Notes: generated from the sequence alone by a model not told the origin. A stretch of DNA of 64,000 nt from Massilia sp. (GCA_025359245.1 JANYGW010000144.1:30506-94505); one strand, 5' to 3'. Positions 45,478 to 55,210 are shown, counted from the first letter of the stretch. Numbers and translations: made by a program.

Positions 45478-47709
45478 ATGCCCGCTTCCCTGATTGCCAT
45501 GCCGGACATGACCATGTACTTGCACCACACGCCGCTGCGCCTCTCCGTTTTCGCCGCCGCGCTGGCCGCCGCCTTGCCTGCCCAGGCCCAGCAAGCCAAG
45601 CCCGCTGCACCGGACGAGGCCAAGATCCAGAAAGTCGAAGTCAAGGGCGCGGCCGCGTCATATGATGCGCGGCGCGACGACACCGCGTCGAAGATCGTCC
45701 TCAATCACGACGAAATCGTCAAGTTTGGCGACACCAATGTGCTCGACGTGCTCAAACGCCTGCCTGGCGTGACGGTCAGCGGCGCCGCAGGGCGCGGCGG
45801 CGAAATCCGCATGCGCGGGCTCGGTAGCGGCTACACGCAGATCCTGGTCAACGGCGAACGGGCGCCGGCCGGCTTCTCGATGGACTCGCTGGCGCCGGAC
45901 TCGATCGAGCGGATCGAAGTCATGCGCGCCGCCACCGCCGAATTCAGCACCCAGTCGATCGCCGGCACCATCAACATCGTGCTCAAGAAAGCGATCCAGA
46001 ACGCGCAGCGCGAACTGAAGGCGGGCATCGGTGCCGGCAAGGGCCTCATTTCGCCGACCTACAACCTGCAGCTGTCGGACCGCAAGGACCAGCTGTCGTA
46101 TTCGCTGACCATCAACGGCTTCCACAACCGCTTCGAGCGCGACACGCCGACGGTGGAGGAGGGCAGCGACCTGGCCGGCCACGCTTCGCTGCTGCGCAAT
46201 ACCTCGTTCCACGAAGACGGCCGCTTCGATGGCATCAATATCGGGCCGCGCCTGAACTGGACGTTTGCCAATGGCGACACGCTGACCTCGCAGTAGTTCA
46301 TCAATGTCGGGCGCTTCAAGCGCGGCTCGGACTCGCTGTCGGTGGCCACGTTGGGGCCGCAGTCGCTGTATCCCTTCGTCGACTGGAACCTGACCAACGA
46401 GAACCTGTTCCTGCGCTCGGACCTGAACTGGGTCAAGAAGCTCGATGGCGGCGCCAAGCTGGACCTGAAAATCGGCGGCGTGATCGGCGCACTGCGCAAC
46501 GACTCGTACCGGCGCGGCTACGACACGCCGGGCGGCACGCTGTTGTTGGACAATTACGTCAAGTCGCGCGGCACCGACCGCGGCCTCACGTCGACCGGGA
46601 AGTACGCGACGCCGATCGGCGCCGGCCATGCGCTGGCGGCTGGCTGGGATGGCGGCTACAGCACGCGCGACGATGCGCGCATCCAGACCGAGCAGCACGT
46701 GGCGGGCACGCCGCCGGTCATGGTGCCGGATAACACCGATGAAAAATACACGGGCGATGTCACGCGCCTGGCCGTGTATGCGCAGGACGAATGGAACGTC
46801 ACGCCGCGCTGGTCGGTGTACATGGGCATGCGCTGGGAAGGCATTTCGACGGCGGTGTCAGGCACCAATTTCATCGACAGCACGACCCGCACCAGCGTCT
46901 GGAGTCCCTTGTTCCAGACCCTGTACAAGCTGCCCGACTCGAAAGGCGACCAGCTGCGCTTTGCCGTTACGCGCACCTACAAGGCGCCGAACACGCAAAG
47001 CCTGATTCCGCGCCGCTTCACGTCGGCCAACAACACCTCGACCGAGCCCGATTTCCAGGGTAATCCCAACCTCAGGCCGGAGCTGGCGCTAGGGCTGGAC
47101 GCGTCGTACGAACATTACTGGACGCAGGGCGCGATGGTTTCGCTGAGCGCGTCGATGCGCCGCATCGACGGCTACACCCGCAGCGAAACGAGCCTGGCGG
47201 CCGACGGCCACTGGATCTCGATGCCGATCAATGATGGCCTGGCGCGCACGCATGGCCTGGAATTCGAGGCCAAATTTCCGCTCAAGTCGGTGCTGGACAA
47301 GGCGCCGGCGATCGAGTTGCGCGCCAACGTGAGCCGCAACTGGTCGTCGGTCGACGCCGTCCAGGGGCCGAACAACCGGCTCGACCAGCAGACCCCGTTT
47401 TCGGCCACGCTGGGGCTTGATTACAAGGTCGGGCAGCTGACCACGGGCGGCAGCTACTCGTTCAAGAACGGCGGCCCGGTCAAGCTGTCGGAGGTGCAGA
47501 GCGCGTACGTGTCGGTGCGGCGCGACCTGGAGATGTACGGCTTGTGGAAATTCGACCCGAAAAACCAGCTGCGGGTGGCGTTGTCGAACCTGCTGGCGCA
47601 GGACTATGTCAGCGAGAGCACCTACATTGAACCGACCGGCAGCATCAGGCGGCGCAGCATCTCGCCGGGCAATGCGGTGGTGCGCGCGACGATGGAAATG
47701 AAGTTCTAG
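45478..47709 (+). pseudogene. TonB-dependent receptor interrupted by an in-frame TAG
   Basis: A TonB-dependent outer-membrane receptor of about 743 codons. Signal peptide (LRLSVFAAALAAALPAQAQQ), plug domain (VLKRLPGVTVSG, GYTQILVNGERAPAGFS, IERIEVMRAATAEFSTQS, GTINIVLKK), and beta-barrel to the terminal Phe (TMEMKF). In the barrel, codon 46294-46296 is TAG after TLTSQ; the same frame continues without loss (FINVGRFKRGSDS) to 47709. One substitution would restore it. Start is uncertain among ATGs at 45478, 45499, 45508 and 45514; the last gives the most compact signal peptide. Ligand unknown. Confidence 0.88.
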
Positions 47710-47712
47710 CCG

Positions 47713-48948
47713 TCACACCTTGTAATGGTGCGACTTGAAGAAGCGGCTGGCGACGACGATCGCGACCGCCTGCATTGCCGCGCACACGAAGAACGTGCTG
47801 CCGATGCGCCAGTCGTTGGCCGGCAGATGGCTGGCCATGCCCAGGATGGTGGTGCCGAGAAGCGGCATGAACACGATGCCGATGCTGTTGATCGACTGCA
47901 GGGACCCCATCAATTCGCCCTGTTCGTTGGGCGGCGACGATTTCGAGATCACGCCCTGCAGCGCCGGGCCGGCCGCAAACGCGAGCAGGTTGCACAGGAT
48001 GAAAACGTACATCATCCAGCCCTGGGTCGCCAGGCCGTACAGCGTGAACGTGATGCAGCCCGAGGCGAGCCCCATCAGCGACAGCCGCACTTCGCCGAAA
48101 CGCTTCATCAGCACCGTCAGCAGGCCGGCCTGCACCACTGCGGCGGCCAGTCCCACGCAGAACAGCGCAATGCCGTTATCAAGCGGCTTCCAGTTGAAGC
48201 GGAAGGTGGTGTACAGCACCCAGGTCGACTGCAGCATCATCTGGGCCAGTGCCGACAGCGCGTACACGATCACCAGGCCGCGAATCTCGACCCGCCGCAC
48301 CAGCTTGAGCAGCGCGGCGAAAGGATTGATGCGCGCCAGCGAAAACGGCCGCCGGTTTTCGAACGCCAGCGATTCTGGCACGCAGAAATAACCATAAACG
48401 AAGTTGGCGGCGCCCAGGCCTGCGGCGACGTAGAACGGCAGTTGCAGGCTGATGCTGCCCAGCAGGCCGCCCAGCATCGGGCCGCAGATGAAGCCCAGCC
48501 CGAACGCGGCGCCGACCTTGCCAAAGCTCTTGGCGCGGTTTTCGTGGGTCGATATGTCGGCTGCATAGGCCGACGCGACCGACATGCTGGCCGACGACAT
48601 GCCGCCCACGACGCGTCCGATGAACAGGAATGCCAGCGACGGCGCCCAGGCGGTGATCAGGAAATTGAGGCACATGCCGCCCATCGAATAGAGCAGCACC
48701 GGGCGGCGCCCGACGCGGTCGCTGATCACGCCCAGCATCGGCATGAAGATGAACTGCATCAGGCCGAACGTGGCCGACATGATCCCGAACCACATCGCCT
48801 GCTGATCACGCCCGCTGACGAATTCGCCCACCAGCACCGGCAGCACCGGCACGATCAGGCCGATGCCGAGCATGTCGATGAAAATGCAGACCAAAACGAA
48901 GTTCAGGTTGCCGGGGCGGGCTTGCGATGCTAGTGGGACGCTGCTCAT
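47713..48948 (-). CDS. TCR/Tet-like MFS transporter
   Basis: A 411-residue twelve-helix MFS protein. Motif A is visible (GVISDRVGRRPVLL), and the start FVLVCIFIDMLGIGLIVPVL is very close to TetA-type drug:proton antiporters; motif C-like GAAFGLGFICGPMLGG follows. Substrates of this branch include tetracyclines, but chromosomal members without TetR often have none known; no TetR gene is adjacent. Convergent with the TonB receptor pseudogene (3-bp gap). Confidence 0.92.
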   Translation of the reverse strand: MSSVPLASQARPGNLNFVLVCIFIDMLGIGLIVPVLPVLVGEFVSGRDQQAMWFGIMSATFGLMQFIFMPMLGVISDRVGRRPVLLYSMGGMCLNFLITAWAPSLAFLFIGRVVGGMSSASMSVASAYAADISTHENRAKSFGKVGAAFGLGFICGPMLGGLLGSISLQLPFYVAAGLGAANFVYGYFCVPESLAFENRRPFSLARINPFAALLKLVRRVEIRGLVIVYALSALAQMMLQSTWVLYTTFRFNWKPLDNGIALFCVGLAAAVVQAGLLTVLMKRFGEVRLSLMGLASGCITFTLYGLATQGWMMYVFILCNLLAFAAGPALQGVISKSSPPNEQGELMGSLQSINSIGIVFMPLLGTTILGMASHLPANDWRIGSTFFVCAAMQAVAIVVASRFFKSHHYKV

Positions 48949-49083
48949 GAGGGGCGGTCCGGGCGCGGACAGGGTAATGGGAAGACGTATCTTAACGCAT
49001 GGCGCCGTCCGCATTGCTTAAATCTTGCAAAGTGGCTAACATGGCTGCCGATAGTTTTATTCACCCGTTTTGCAGGAAAAAAA

Positions 49084-49836
49084 ATGCCACTTCTGGGCCT
49101 GGTCCATATTCTGATCGCCATCTATTTCGCCGTGCACGCCGTGCGCACCGGGCGTGAGCTGTACTGGCTGTTCGTGCTGTTCATGTTCCCGATGCTGGGA
49201 AGCCTGGTGTATTTTGCGGCAATCTACCTGCCGCAGTCGCGCCTTGAGCGCTCGCTGGGCAAGGCCGCCGGCGCGGTGCGCCGCAGCCTCGATCCTGGCC
49301 GCGCGCTGCGCGAGGCGCACCAGGCGTTCGACTTGACGCCGACCGCGCATAACCAGACCCAGCTCGCCCGCGCCATGCTCGATGCCGGCATGTATGCACA
49401 GGCGGTCGAGCAGTTCGACGCGTGCTTGCGGGGCCCGTTCTCGGGCGATCCGGAGATTCGCTTTGCCGCCGCGCAGGCGCGCCTGGCCAACAACCAGGCC
49501 GATACCGCCATCGGCGCGCTGCTCGAACTGCGCAAATCGCATCCGACTTTCCGCGAAGAGCAGGTGATGGTGCTGCTGGCCAGATGCTATGCGGCGGCCG
49601 ACAAGCATATGGACGCGGGCGCCCTGTTTGGCGAGGCAGTAACCCGGTTTCCGAGCATCGAAATGCGCGCGGAATACGCAATGTGGGCGCTGTCGCGGCG
49701 CGACCAGGTGCTGGCCGATGCACAGCTCAAGGAACTCAATCATTCGCGCAAGCACATGAGTAAATACACGCTTTCCCTGCACCAGGACACGTTCAAGCGC
49801 CTGGATGCGGCGGTACAGATGCAACGGGGCCGGTAG
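49084..49836 (+). CDS. Membrane protein with PLDc_N-like anchor and TPR repeats
   Basis: A 250-residue protein. Two N-terminal helices (GLVHILIAIYFAVHAVRTG, WLFVLFMFPMLGSLVYFAAI) resemble the phospholipase D nuclease N-terminal anchor, followed by TPR-like helix pairs (QTQLARAMLDAGMYAQAVEQ, PEIRFAAAQARLANNQADTA, ADKHMDAGALFGEAVTRFP). A scaffold role at the inner membrane is plausible. The last 44 bp overlap the convergent RNase H-like gene. Confidence 0.85.
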   Translation: MPLLGLVHILIAIYFAVHAVRTGRELYWLFVLFMFPMLGSLVYFAAIYLPQSRLERSLGKAAGAVRRSLDPGRALREAHQAFDLTPTAHNQTQLARAMLDAGMYAQAVEQFDACLRGPFSGDPEIRFAAAQARLANNQADTAIGALLELRKSHPTFREEQVMVLLARCYAAADKHMDAGALFGEAVTRFPSIEMRAEYAMWALSRRDQVLADAQLKELNHSRKHMSKYTLSLHQDTFKRLDAAVQMQRGR

Positions 49837-50503
49837 GCGTCTCACCCACCCAGTTCGCGACGGCGCGCTGCGACAGCGCGTCGGCCTCGGGATTCTTGTG
49901 GCGCGGGATCCAGCGCAGCGCGACATCGCCCAGTTGCGCCACCAGCGCCAGCGCCGCTTCGCGCAGCGCCAGCAACGACGGCGCGCGCGAGCTTGCGGGC
50001 GCACCCATATCGTTGATCACTACCTGGCTGTCGCCATACACGGTCAGGCCGCTGGCGCCTGCCTGCAGCGCCGCCTGCAGCACCGCGATCAGGGCCAGGT
50101 ATTCGGCCTCGCTGCTATTGCCGTAGCCGGCGCTCCGGCACACTTCGATGCGTTCGTCGGCGGGGCCGGTCAGCAGGCCGCCGATGCCGCAGCGGCCCGG
50201 ATTGGGATGGGCCGAGCCGTCGAACCAGGCCCGCCATGGCGTGCCCGGGCCGTCGTGGCGCTGCTGGCGAACGGCCAGCGCGCGTGCCCGGGACTGGGCG
50301 CGCGCGGCCGCGCGCGCCGCTTCGGCCGCGTGCACGGCCTGGCGCTCGGCCACCAGCGTCGCCAGCCCCGCGGGGCCGGCCACCTGCTCCAGCGTGGCGC
50401 GCAATGCCTCGTCCAGGCTGATGCCGCTGCGCTGCGCAAGCCGGCGGCTGGCCATGCGTTCACCTTTGTAGGCGATGATGTGGAGGTGGGGAAGAACCGT
50501 CAT
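49793..50503 (-). CDS. RNase HI-like protein with N-terminal extension
   Basis: A 236-residue protein. Residues about 95-225 form an RNase H domain with the four acidic catalytic positions in FDGSAHPNPG, SEAEYLALIA, YGDSQVVINDM and HKNPEADALS. This DxS...E...D...D arrangement matches the reverse-transcriptase-like/RNase HI type found in many bacteria besides rnhA. The N-terminal 90 residues are Ala/Arg-rich and helical with an unknown role. The ATG at 50503 is preceded by no strong ribosome-binding site; a longer form is possible. Confidence 0.85.
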   Translation of the reverse strand: MTVLPHLHIIAYKGERMASRRLAQRSGISLDEALRATLEQVAGPAGLATLVAERQAVHAAEAARAAARAQSRARALAVRQQRHDGPGTPWRAWFDGSAHPNPGRCGIGGLLTGPADERIEVCRSAGYGNSSEAEYLALIAVLQAALQAGASGLTVYGDSQVVINDMGAPASSRAPSLLALREAALALVAQLGDVALRWIPRHKNPEADALSQRAVANWVGETPTGPVASVPPHPGA

Positions 50504-50524
50504 CGGAACAGCATAACCGACACG

Positions 50525-50561
50525 AAAAAAAAGCGCCATCGCGGAGGATCCGGATGGCGCT
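50525..50561 (-). terminator. Intrinsic terminator after the YXWGXW-repeat gene
   Basis: On the minus strand AGCGCCATC and GATGGCGCT form a perfect 9-bp stem with a 12-nt loop, followed by a run of eight T. It starts 18 bp after the gene's stop. Canonical rho-independent terminator. Confidence 0.9.
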
Positions 50562-50578
50562 GGTGTGACTAGCCCAGG

Positions 50579-51331
50579 TTACTGGCGGTTGGGATTGTCG
50601 GGGCGGCGGTCGCGGTCGTTGCGCACGCCGTCGCCATCGCGGTCATGGTCGCGCGAGTTGGGGACGCCGTCATGGTCATTGTCGCGGCGGTGCTCCAGGC
50701 GGTCCGGAACGCCATCGTGGTTGCGGTCGCGTCCTTCGTAACGGTCGGGCACACCGTCATGGTCACGGTCACGTCCGCGGCCCTGGTCCCAGCGGCCCTG
50801 TTCCATGAACCATTGGCCGTCGCGCTGGGTCCAGCGCGGCTGTGTATAGGCATAGCCCGGGCGCTCGCGCATCCAGCTGCCGGCCATCCATTCGTGGCGG
50901 TTGCCGCGCCAGTTCCAGTAGCCGGGAACCCAGACATAGCCAAGCCGTGCACGCGGAATGCGCTCATAGCGTGGCTCCGGCGGGGCGATGCGGATCATGT
51001 CGTTGCCCACTTGCGCCGATACCTGCTGCCAGCCGCCGCGGTTCAGGCGCCAGCCATCGTTATCGCGCTGCCATTCGGCGCGCTGGAACTGATAGCCCTG
51101 GCGCGCGGACTCCCAGTGGCCGGCCATCCAGACGTGATGGTTGCCTTCGTAATTCCAGAAACCTGGCGCCCACACATAGCCGTTACGCGGAGCGGGAATG
51201 CTCTCGTAGCGCGCGGCCGGCGGAGCGGCGTTGATGAAGACACTGAGTCCGACTTGGGCGCTTGCCGAAAGCGGCATCAGGGTTGCTGCGCCAAGCGCGA
51301 GTGCTGCTGCAAAGGTGAGGGTGCGTTTCAT
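50579..51331 (-). CDS. YXWGXW-repeat protein with DxDxDG-type repeats
   Basis: A 250-residue secreted protein. Signal peptide (LTFAAALALGAATLMPLSASA), then Tyr/Trp-rich repeats (YVWAPGFWNYEGNHHVWMAG, YVWVPGYWNWRGNRHEWMAG) of the YXWGXW type found in envelope proteins. The last 60 residues are Asp/Arg repeats of the form DRDHDGVPD, like thrombospondin type 3 calcium-binding repeats. Likely a periplasmic or outer-membrane-associated Ca-binding protein. Strong terminator downstream. Confidence 0.88.
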   Translation of the reverse strand: MKRTLTFAAALALGAATLMPLSASAQVGLSVFINAAPPAARYESIPAPRNGYVWAPGFWNYEGNHHVWMAGHWESARQGYQFQRAEWQRDNDGWRLNRGGWQQVSAQVGNDMIRIAPPEPRYERIPRARLGYVWVPGYWNWRGNRHEWMAGSWMRERPGYAYTQPRWTQRDGQWFMEQGRWDQGRGRDRDHDGVPDRYEGRDRNHDGVPDRLEHRRDNDHDGVPNSRDHDRDGDGVRNDRDRRPDNPNRQ

Positions 51332-51405
51332 TGTGTGTCTCCTTGGTAAAGCGTACGGTTCAATATAGCAACGCGCTTTGACGTTCAGGAGAAATGATTC
51401 AGATG

Positions 51406-51441
51406 CTTACAATTGAAACAGGTCGGGCGATTGTTTGTAAG
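51406..51441. promoter_or_regulatory. CTTACAA/TTGTAAG inverted repeat in promoter region
   Basis: Arms at 51406-51412 and 51435-51441, about 75 bp upstream of the YXWGXW gene start, within 210 bp of noncoding sequence. Possible binding site for a regulator; assignment is uncertain. Confidence 0.3.
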
Positions 51442-51541
51442 TTGTGCGGAAGGGGCCGTGCGGGGGCGTGCGGAAGGGAGCCGCCTGTTACGCGTTGCGC
51501 TGTATCGATTCAGCGAGGGCGTACAGGCGGATCGATCGAGA

Positions 51542-51760
51542 TCAAATGCGGCTCGCTGGCGAGCCGGATTCGGCGCGCTCGAGCTGCAGCTTTTCCTGTG
51601 CGCTCAGGCGTTTTGCGCTGACCACGACCACAGGGACTGCGTTGGCGCTGACGACCGGTTTTGCGTAGGCTTGCGGCAGCGTGTCGACCAGGTAGGAACC
51701 CGATACGGCGAGCACGACGGTAGCGACGAAGACCGCTTCCATGTGTTTGAGGATGTTCAT
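51542..51760 (-). CDS. Small hypothetical membrane/exported protein
   Basis: A 72-residue product with one hydrophobic helix near the N-terminus (VFVATVVLAVSGSYLVDTL) that could be a signal peptide or an anchor, a Val-rich middle (ANAVPVVVVSAKRLSAQEK) and a charged end. AGGAAA lies 6 nt before the ATG. No family recognised. Divergent from the large transpeptidase gene. Confidence 0.65.
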   Translation of the reverse strand: MNILKHMEAVFVATVVLAVSGSYLVDTLPQAYAKPVVSANAVPVVVVSAKRLSAQEKLQLERAESGSPASRI

Positions 51761-51950
51761 ACTATTTCCTTTCAGTGTTTGGTTTCGATGTGTTCACTGT
51801 AGTCGTGCGGCCCTTGGCCGGCCACCGGATTGCGACGAAGCGCGCGTTTTGCGGAGCGGCCTGCGAATAGCGCCGATAAGCTGCCGCCCGTTTTCCCCGT
51901 GCCCCCGCTACTGCTGTGTAGGCCGCGCGGCGGCCGCAACGGAGAACGCG

Positions 51951-54900
51951 ATGGCTGGCTGGATAGGGACGGCAATGCACACGCTGGCAGCGCGCCACAG
52001 GCAATGGCGGCGCGCGCGCAACCTGCGCGCCGGCACCCGGACCCAGCGGCGCGGCGCGCCGGCCGCACGCTGGTTCGGCGTGGCCGGCGTAGTCGCTGCG
52101 CTCGGCGGCGCCGTCCTGATCGGCACGCATGCACGCTACCTCGGCGCGGCTGTGCCCGAACCCGGCCCCGGCCCCGGCCTGGCGTCTTCGGTCGACGCGC
52201 TGCAGGCGGCCATACCGGGCGCCGCTTTCGTGGTGCCATCGGGTCCGGCGGTCAAGCTCGCGACGCATGGCGACGCCGCCATTGTCGTGGCGGCCGGCAT
52301 GCACGCCGATGCGCCGGTGCATATCGACTTGTGCAGCCAGATGCTGGACGGATCACGGCCGCGTTTGCTGCCGGTGCGGATCGGCTACCAGTTTGCCGAC
52401 GTCGCGCGGCTGGTCGCGGCCAGCCAGTCGTCGGGCCGGGCGCTCACGCTGCGCAACGTCGCGCTGGCCGGACCGGCTTCGCAGCCGATGCCGCAAGTGC
52501 AGGTCAGCGGCCTGGCTGCGCCCGATTTCGGCGCCGTCGACGGTACCCCGCTGCAGGTCGCGTGGAGTGGGGCCGGGCTGCAGGCGCGCTGGGCCAGCGA
52601 TGCCGGCCCCGGTGCGTTCCGGCGCGATGCCTGGCTGATATGGAAGGACGCCGCGCTGCGCCTCCACCGGCGCAGCAGCGGCGCCTGTCCCGGCGCGGGC
52701 GAACTGGTGATCCAGCTGTACCGCAAGGGCGATGCCGACGCGGGCAGGGCGCTGGTGACAGCCTTCCCGGCGCACGGCCCGGCGCTGTCCGCGTGGCTGC
52801 AACCCGGCAGCTATACGGTGCCGCAGGCGCCGCGCGCCAGCCTCGAAGACCAGGCGCTGTTCCAGGACCTGGACGCGCACGGGCTGGTCCGGCTCGGCAA
52901 GGAAGGGCTGATCGAGCTGGCGCCGCGCGACCTCGCGGCCTGGCAGGCGGCGCCCGACGGCGCCAGGGCCGGCCAGCTGCAAGGCTGGGACGCGGTGGCG
53001 CGCGACCCGGCCACGCTCAAGCTGTTCAAGCGCCTGTACCGGATGGCCGATGGCGACTACGTGCGCGAGCAAGTCCGCATCTTCAACAATGAACGGCGCC
53101 TGCTGGCCTGGCGCATGCGTCCGGCGCAGGCGACGCTGGCGTGGCAGGCCAGCATCGCGGCGGCGCCGCTGGCCACCCGGGCCGAGCTGCCGCTGGCGGC
53201 GGCGCGCCTGTTTGCCGAAGTGCCTCATGGCTGGGCGCCGTGGACGCGCGTCGCTGCGTGGCCCGAGACCGAGGCCCATGCCGCGGCCCATCTCGGCATG
53301 GACCTGGCGCACAGCGCGCAAGGCGGCGAACGTATCGAACTGATGCTGATCGGGCGCGTGCTCACGGTCGCGGGCGCGCGCCTGGCGGGCCCGCCGCGCG
53401 ACGCCTGCAGCGGGCGCGCCTGTCCGTCGGCCGGCGCGGTCCAGCTGGTGGTGCTGGAAGCCTTGCCGGGCGCGCGCCGCATTGAACTGGACGCAGCGCC
53501 GCTCGAAATGGCGGCGCTGGCCGGCGCCGGTGAAGACCGCTACCGCCATCTGCGGGTGGCCGGCGGACGGCTCGCATGGCGTGCGCTGGCGGCCAACAGC
53601 GGCGTCGCGCGGGCGTCGGCGCCGGCCGGCGTGAACCTGGTTGACCGCAACGGCGCGCTGCTCTGGAGCGGCGGGGCGCCGTCGGCAGAAGCCGTCAAGG
53701 CTGGCCTGGGGCCCTTGCTCGGGCTGCGCGCCGAGCATGCCAACAGCGTGGCCGGCATGCTGGCGCGCATACCGGCGCCCGGCGGCGCACCGCACAATGC
53801 GCGCCTGTCGCTTGACCTGGCGCTGCAACAAATCAGCCAGGACGCGCTCGACTGCATCGGCATGCGGCGCGGCCGCTGGGATGGCGCGCGTTGCAGCGGC
53901 GGCCAGGCCGCGCCTGCCGGGCGCCAGGCCGGGATCGTCATCACCGACACCGACAACGGCGACGTGCTGGCCGCCGCCGGCGCCGGCAGCGGCCAGGTCG
54001 ACGCCGCCAACTGGAACGAAGTGCGCGACTTCGACAAGGCCAATCCGGCCGCCAGTCCGCTGCGGCTGCCGGCATTGCAGCACGACGGCGGCGCGCATCG
54101 CAGTCCCGGCTCGACCTTCAAGATCATCAGCGCGCTGGGGCTGGAGCTGGCGGCCCAGCACGACCCGCAGGTCGAAGCCCTGCTGGCCGGGATGCCGCTG
54201 GCAGCGATCAACCGGCTGGCGCAAAGGAAGGGCTTCGCGTTCCAGACCGACGCCGCCAGCTACCCGGTCGGCACGCGCCTGGCGCACATCACCAACTACA
54301 AGGACCAGCACCTGGACCGGCGCGCGCGCGACGGGCGGCTCGGCTTGTCCGAAGCGCTGACCTACAGCCTCAATACCTGGTTCGCCTGGTCCGGCGAATT
54401 GAGCGACCGCAGCCTGTTCGGGCGGGCCGACGGCGGCGCGCCCGACCTGCAGGCGCTCGAGGCGGGCGCGCTGGACGAGGTGCGCCCGATCGCCGCGATG
54501 GCGCACCGGCTCGGCTTCGAACAGGAACTGCGGCTCGACGGCGGCCTGCTGCCGGCGGACTACAGCTGGGCGCGCTGGGACGCGCTGCAGCCGAGCGCGG
54601 CGCACATCGACGCCATCCACACGCGGCACGAACTGCGCCAGATGGCGATCGGGCTGCGCATGCAGGTCACGCCGCTGCAGATGGCGCTGGTGGCCGGCGC
54701 GGTCGGGCAGGGGCGGGTGGTGGCGCCGCGGATGCTGCTCGCACTGGATGGGCGGCAAGCGCGGCAGCCGTCGACCGACAAACTAGGCGTGCGGCTGGAC
54801 CGGATCCGCGAGGGCCTGAAGGGCGTGGTCGACGCCGGGACGGCGGCCGGCGCATTCCGCGGCGCCGGCATGGCAGCGCTGCGGCGCGGATTGTCCGGCA

Positions 54901-55172
54901 AGACCGGCACCGCGCCCAGCATCGTGACCGGCGCCGACGGCGTGCGGCGCGAGCTGGCCACGGTCTGGTTCACCGGCTGGCTGGAACCGGGCAGCATTGC
55001 CGGCCAGAAACACCGACTGGCCGTAGCGGCCTTTGTCAGCCATTCCGAAGCGAGCGGCGGCGAGCACGCCGCCCCGATCGTCGCCGCCGTCCTCAGTTCC
55101 ATGCATTTCGAACCGACAACACCGGGAACAGACCGCAATAGCAACAACACCGGGGTCAGACCTCAATTTTAA
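51951..55172 (+). CDS. Atypical large penicillin-binding transpeptidase-like protein
   Basis: A 1073-residue inner-membrane protein. One N-terminal helix (WFGVAGVVAALGGAVLIGTH) is followed by about 600 periplasmic residues with no recognised domain, then a penicillin-binding transpeptidase domain with all three active-site motifs: SxxK at Ser721-Lys724 (SPGSTFK), SxN at 806-808 (YSLNTW) and KTG at 984-986 (GKTGTA). It lacks a recognisable glycosyltransferase or PBP-dimer domain, so it is neither a standard class A nor class B PBP. GGAGAACGCG precedes the ATG. The last ten residues (NNTGVRPQF) and the stop are encoded by a repeat hairpin, so the native C-terminus may have been replaced. Confidence 0.85.
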   Translation: MAGWIGTAMHTLAARHRQWRRARNLRAGTRTQRRGAPAARWFGVAGVVAALGGAVLIGTHARYLGAAVPEPGPGPGLASSVDALQAAIPGAAFVVPSGPAVKLATHGDAAIVVAAGMHADAPVHIDLCSQMLDGSRPRLLPVRIGYQFADVARLVAASQSSGRALTLRNVALAGPASQPMPQVQVSGLAAPDFGAVDGTPLQVAWSGAGLQARWASDAGPGAFRRDAWLIWKDAALRLHRRSSGACPGAGELVIQLYRKGDADAGRALVTAFPAHGPALSAWLQPGSYTVPQAPRASLEDQALFQDLDAHGLVRLGKEGLIELAPRDLAAWQAAPDGARAGQLQGWDAVARDPATLKLFKRLYRMADGDYVREQVRIFNNERRLLAWRMRPAQATLAWQASIAAAPLATRAELPLAAARLFAEVPHGWAPWTRVAAWPETEAHAAAHLGMDLAHSAQGGERIELMLIGRVLTVAGARLAGPPRDACSGRACPSAGAVQLVVLEALPGARRIELDAAPLEMAALAGAGEDRYRHLRVAGGRLAWRALAANSGVARASAPAGVNLVDRNGALLWSGGAPSAEAVKAGLGPLLGLRAEHANSVAGMLARIPAPGGAPHNARLSLDLALQQISQDALDCIGMRRGRWDGARCSGGQAAPAGRQAGIVITDTDNGDVLAAAGAGSGQVDAANWNEVRDFDKANPAASPLRLPALQHDGGAHRSPGSTFKIISALGLELAAQHDPQVEALLAGMPLAAINRLAQRKGFAFQTDAASYPVGTRLAHITNYKDQHLDRRARDGRLGLSEALTYSLNTWFAWSGELSDRSLFGRADGGAPDLQALEAGALDEVRPIAAMAHRLGFEQELRLDGGLLPADYSWARWDALQPSAAHIDAIHTRHELRQMAIGLRMQVTPLQMALVAGAVGQGRVVAPRMLLALDGRQARQPSTDKLGVRLDRIREGLKGVVDAGTAAGAFRGAGMAALRRGLSGKTGTAPSIVTGADGVRRELATVWFTGWLEPGSIAGQKHRLAVAAFVSHSEASGGEHAAPIVAAVLSSMHFEPTTPGTDRNSNNTGVRPQF

Positions 55173-55210
55173 AAGTTTTTAAATTGAGGTCTGACCCCGG
55201 TGTTGCTTGT
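55148..55210. repeat. Palindromic GGGGTCAGAC repeat (REP-like), 25-bp arms
   Basis: Arms CAACACCGGGGTCAGACCTC... and the reverse complement ...GAGGTCTGACCCCGGTGTTG are perfect over 25 bp around an AT-rich loop with T-runs. It contains the stop codon of the transpeptidase gene. It can fold as a terminator in both directions. A related element is at 59157-59201. This kind of GGTCTGACCCC hairpin is dispersed in Oxalobacteraceae genomes to my knowledge. Confidence 0.85.

Noticed and set aside
52353..54758. 801-codon minus-strand frame opposite the transpeptidase
   Set aside because: Antisense to all three penicillin-binding motifs; no ribosome-binding site or family resemblance.
55148..55210. 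IS element or transposon end
   Set aside because: The palindrome has no transposase gene, and a related copy lies 4 kb away with different flanks; a REP-like repeat is the simpler reading.
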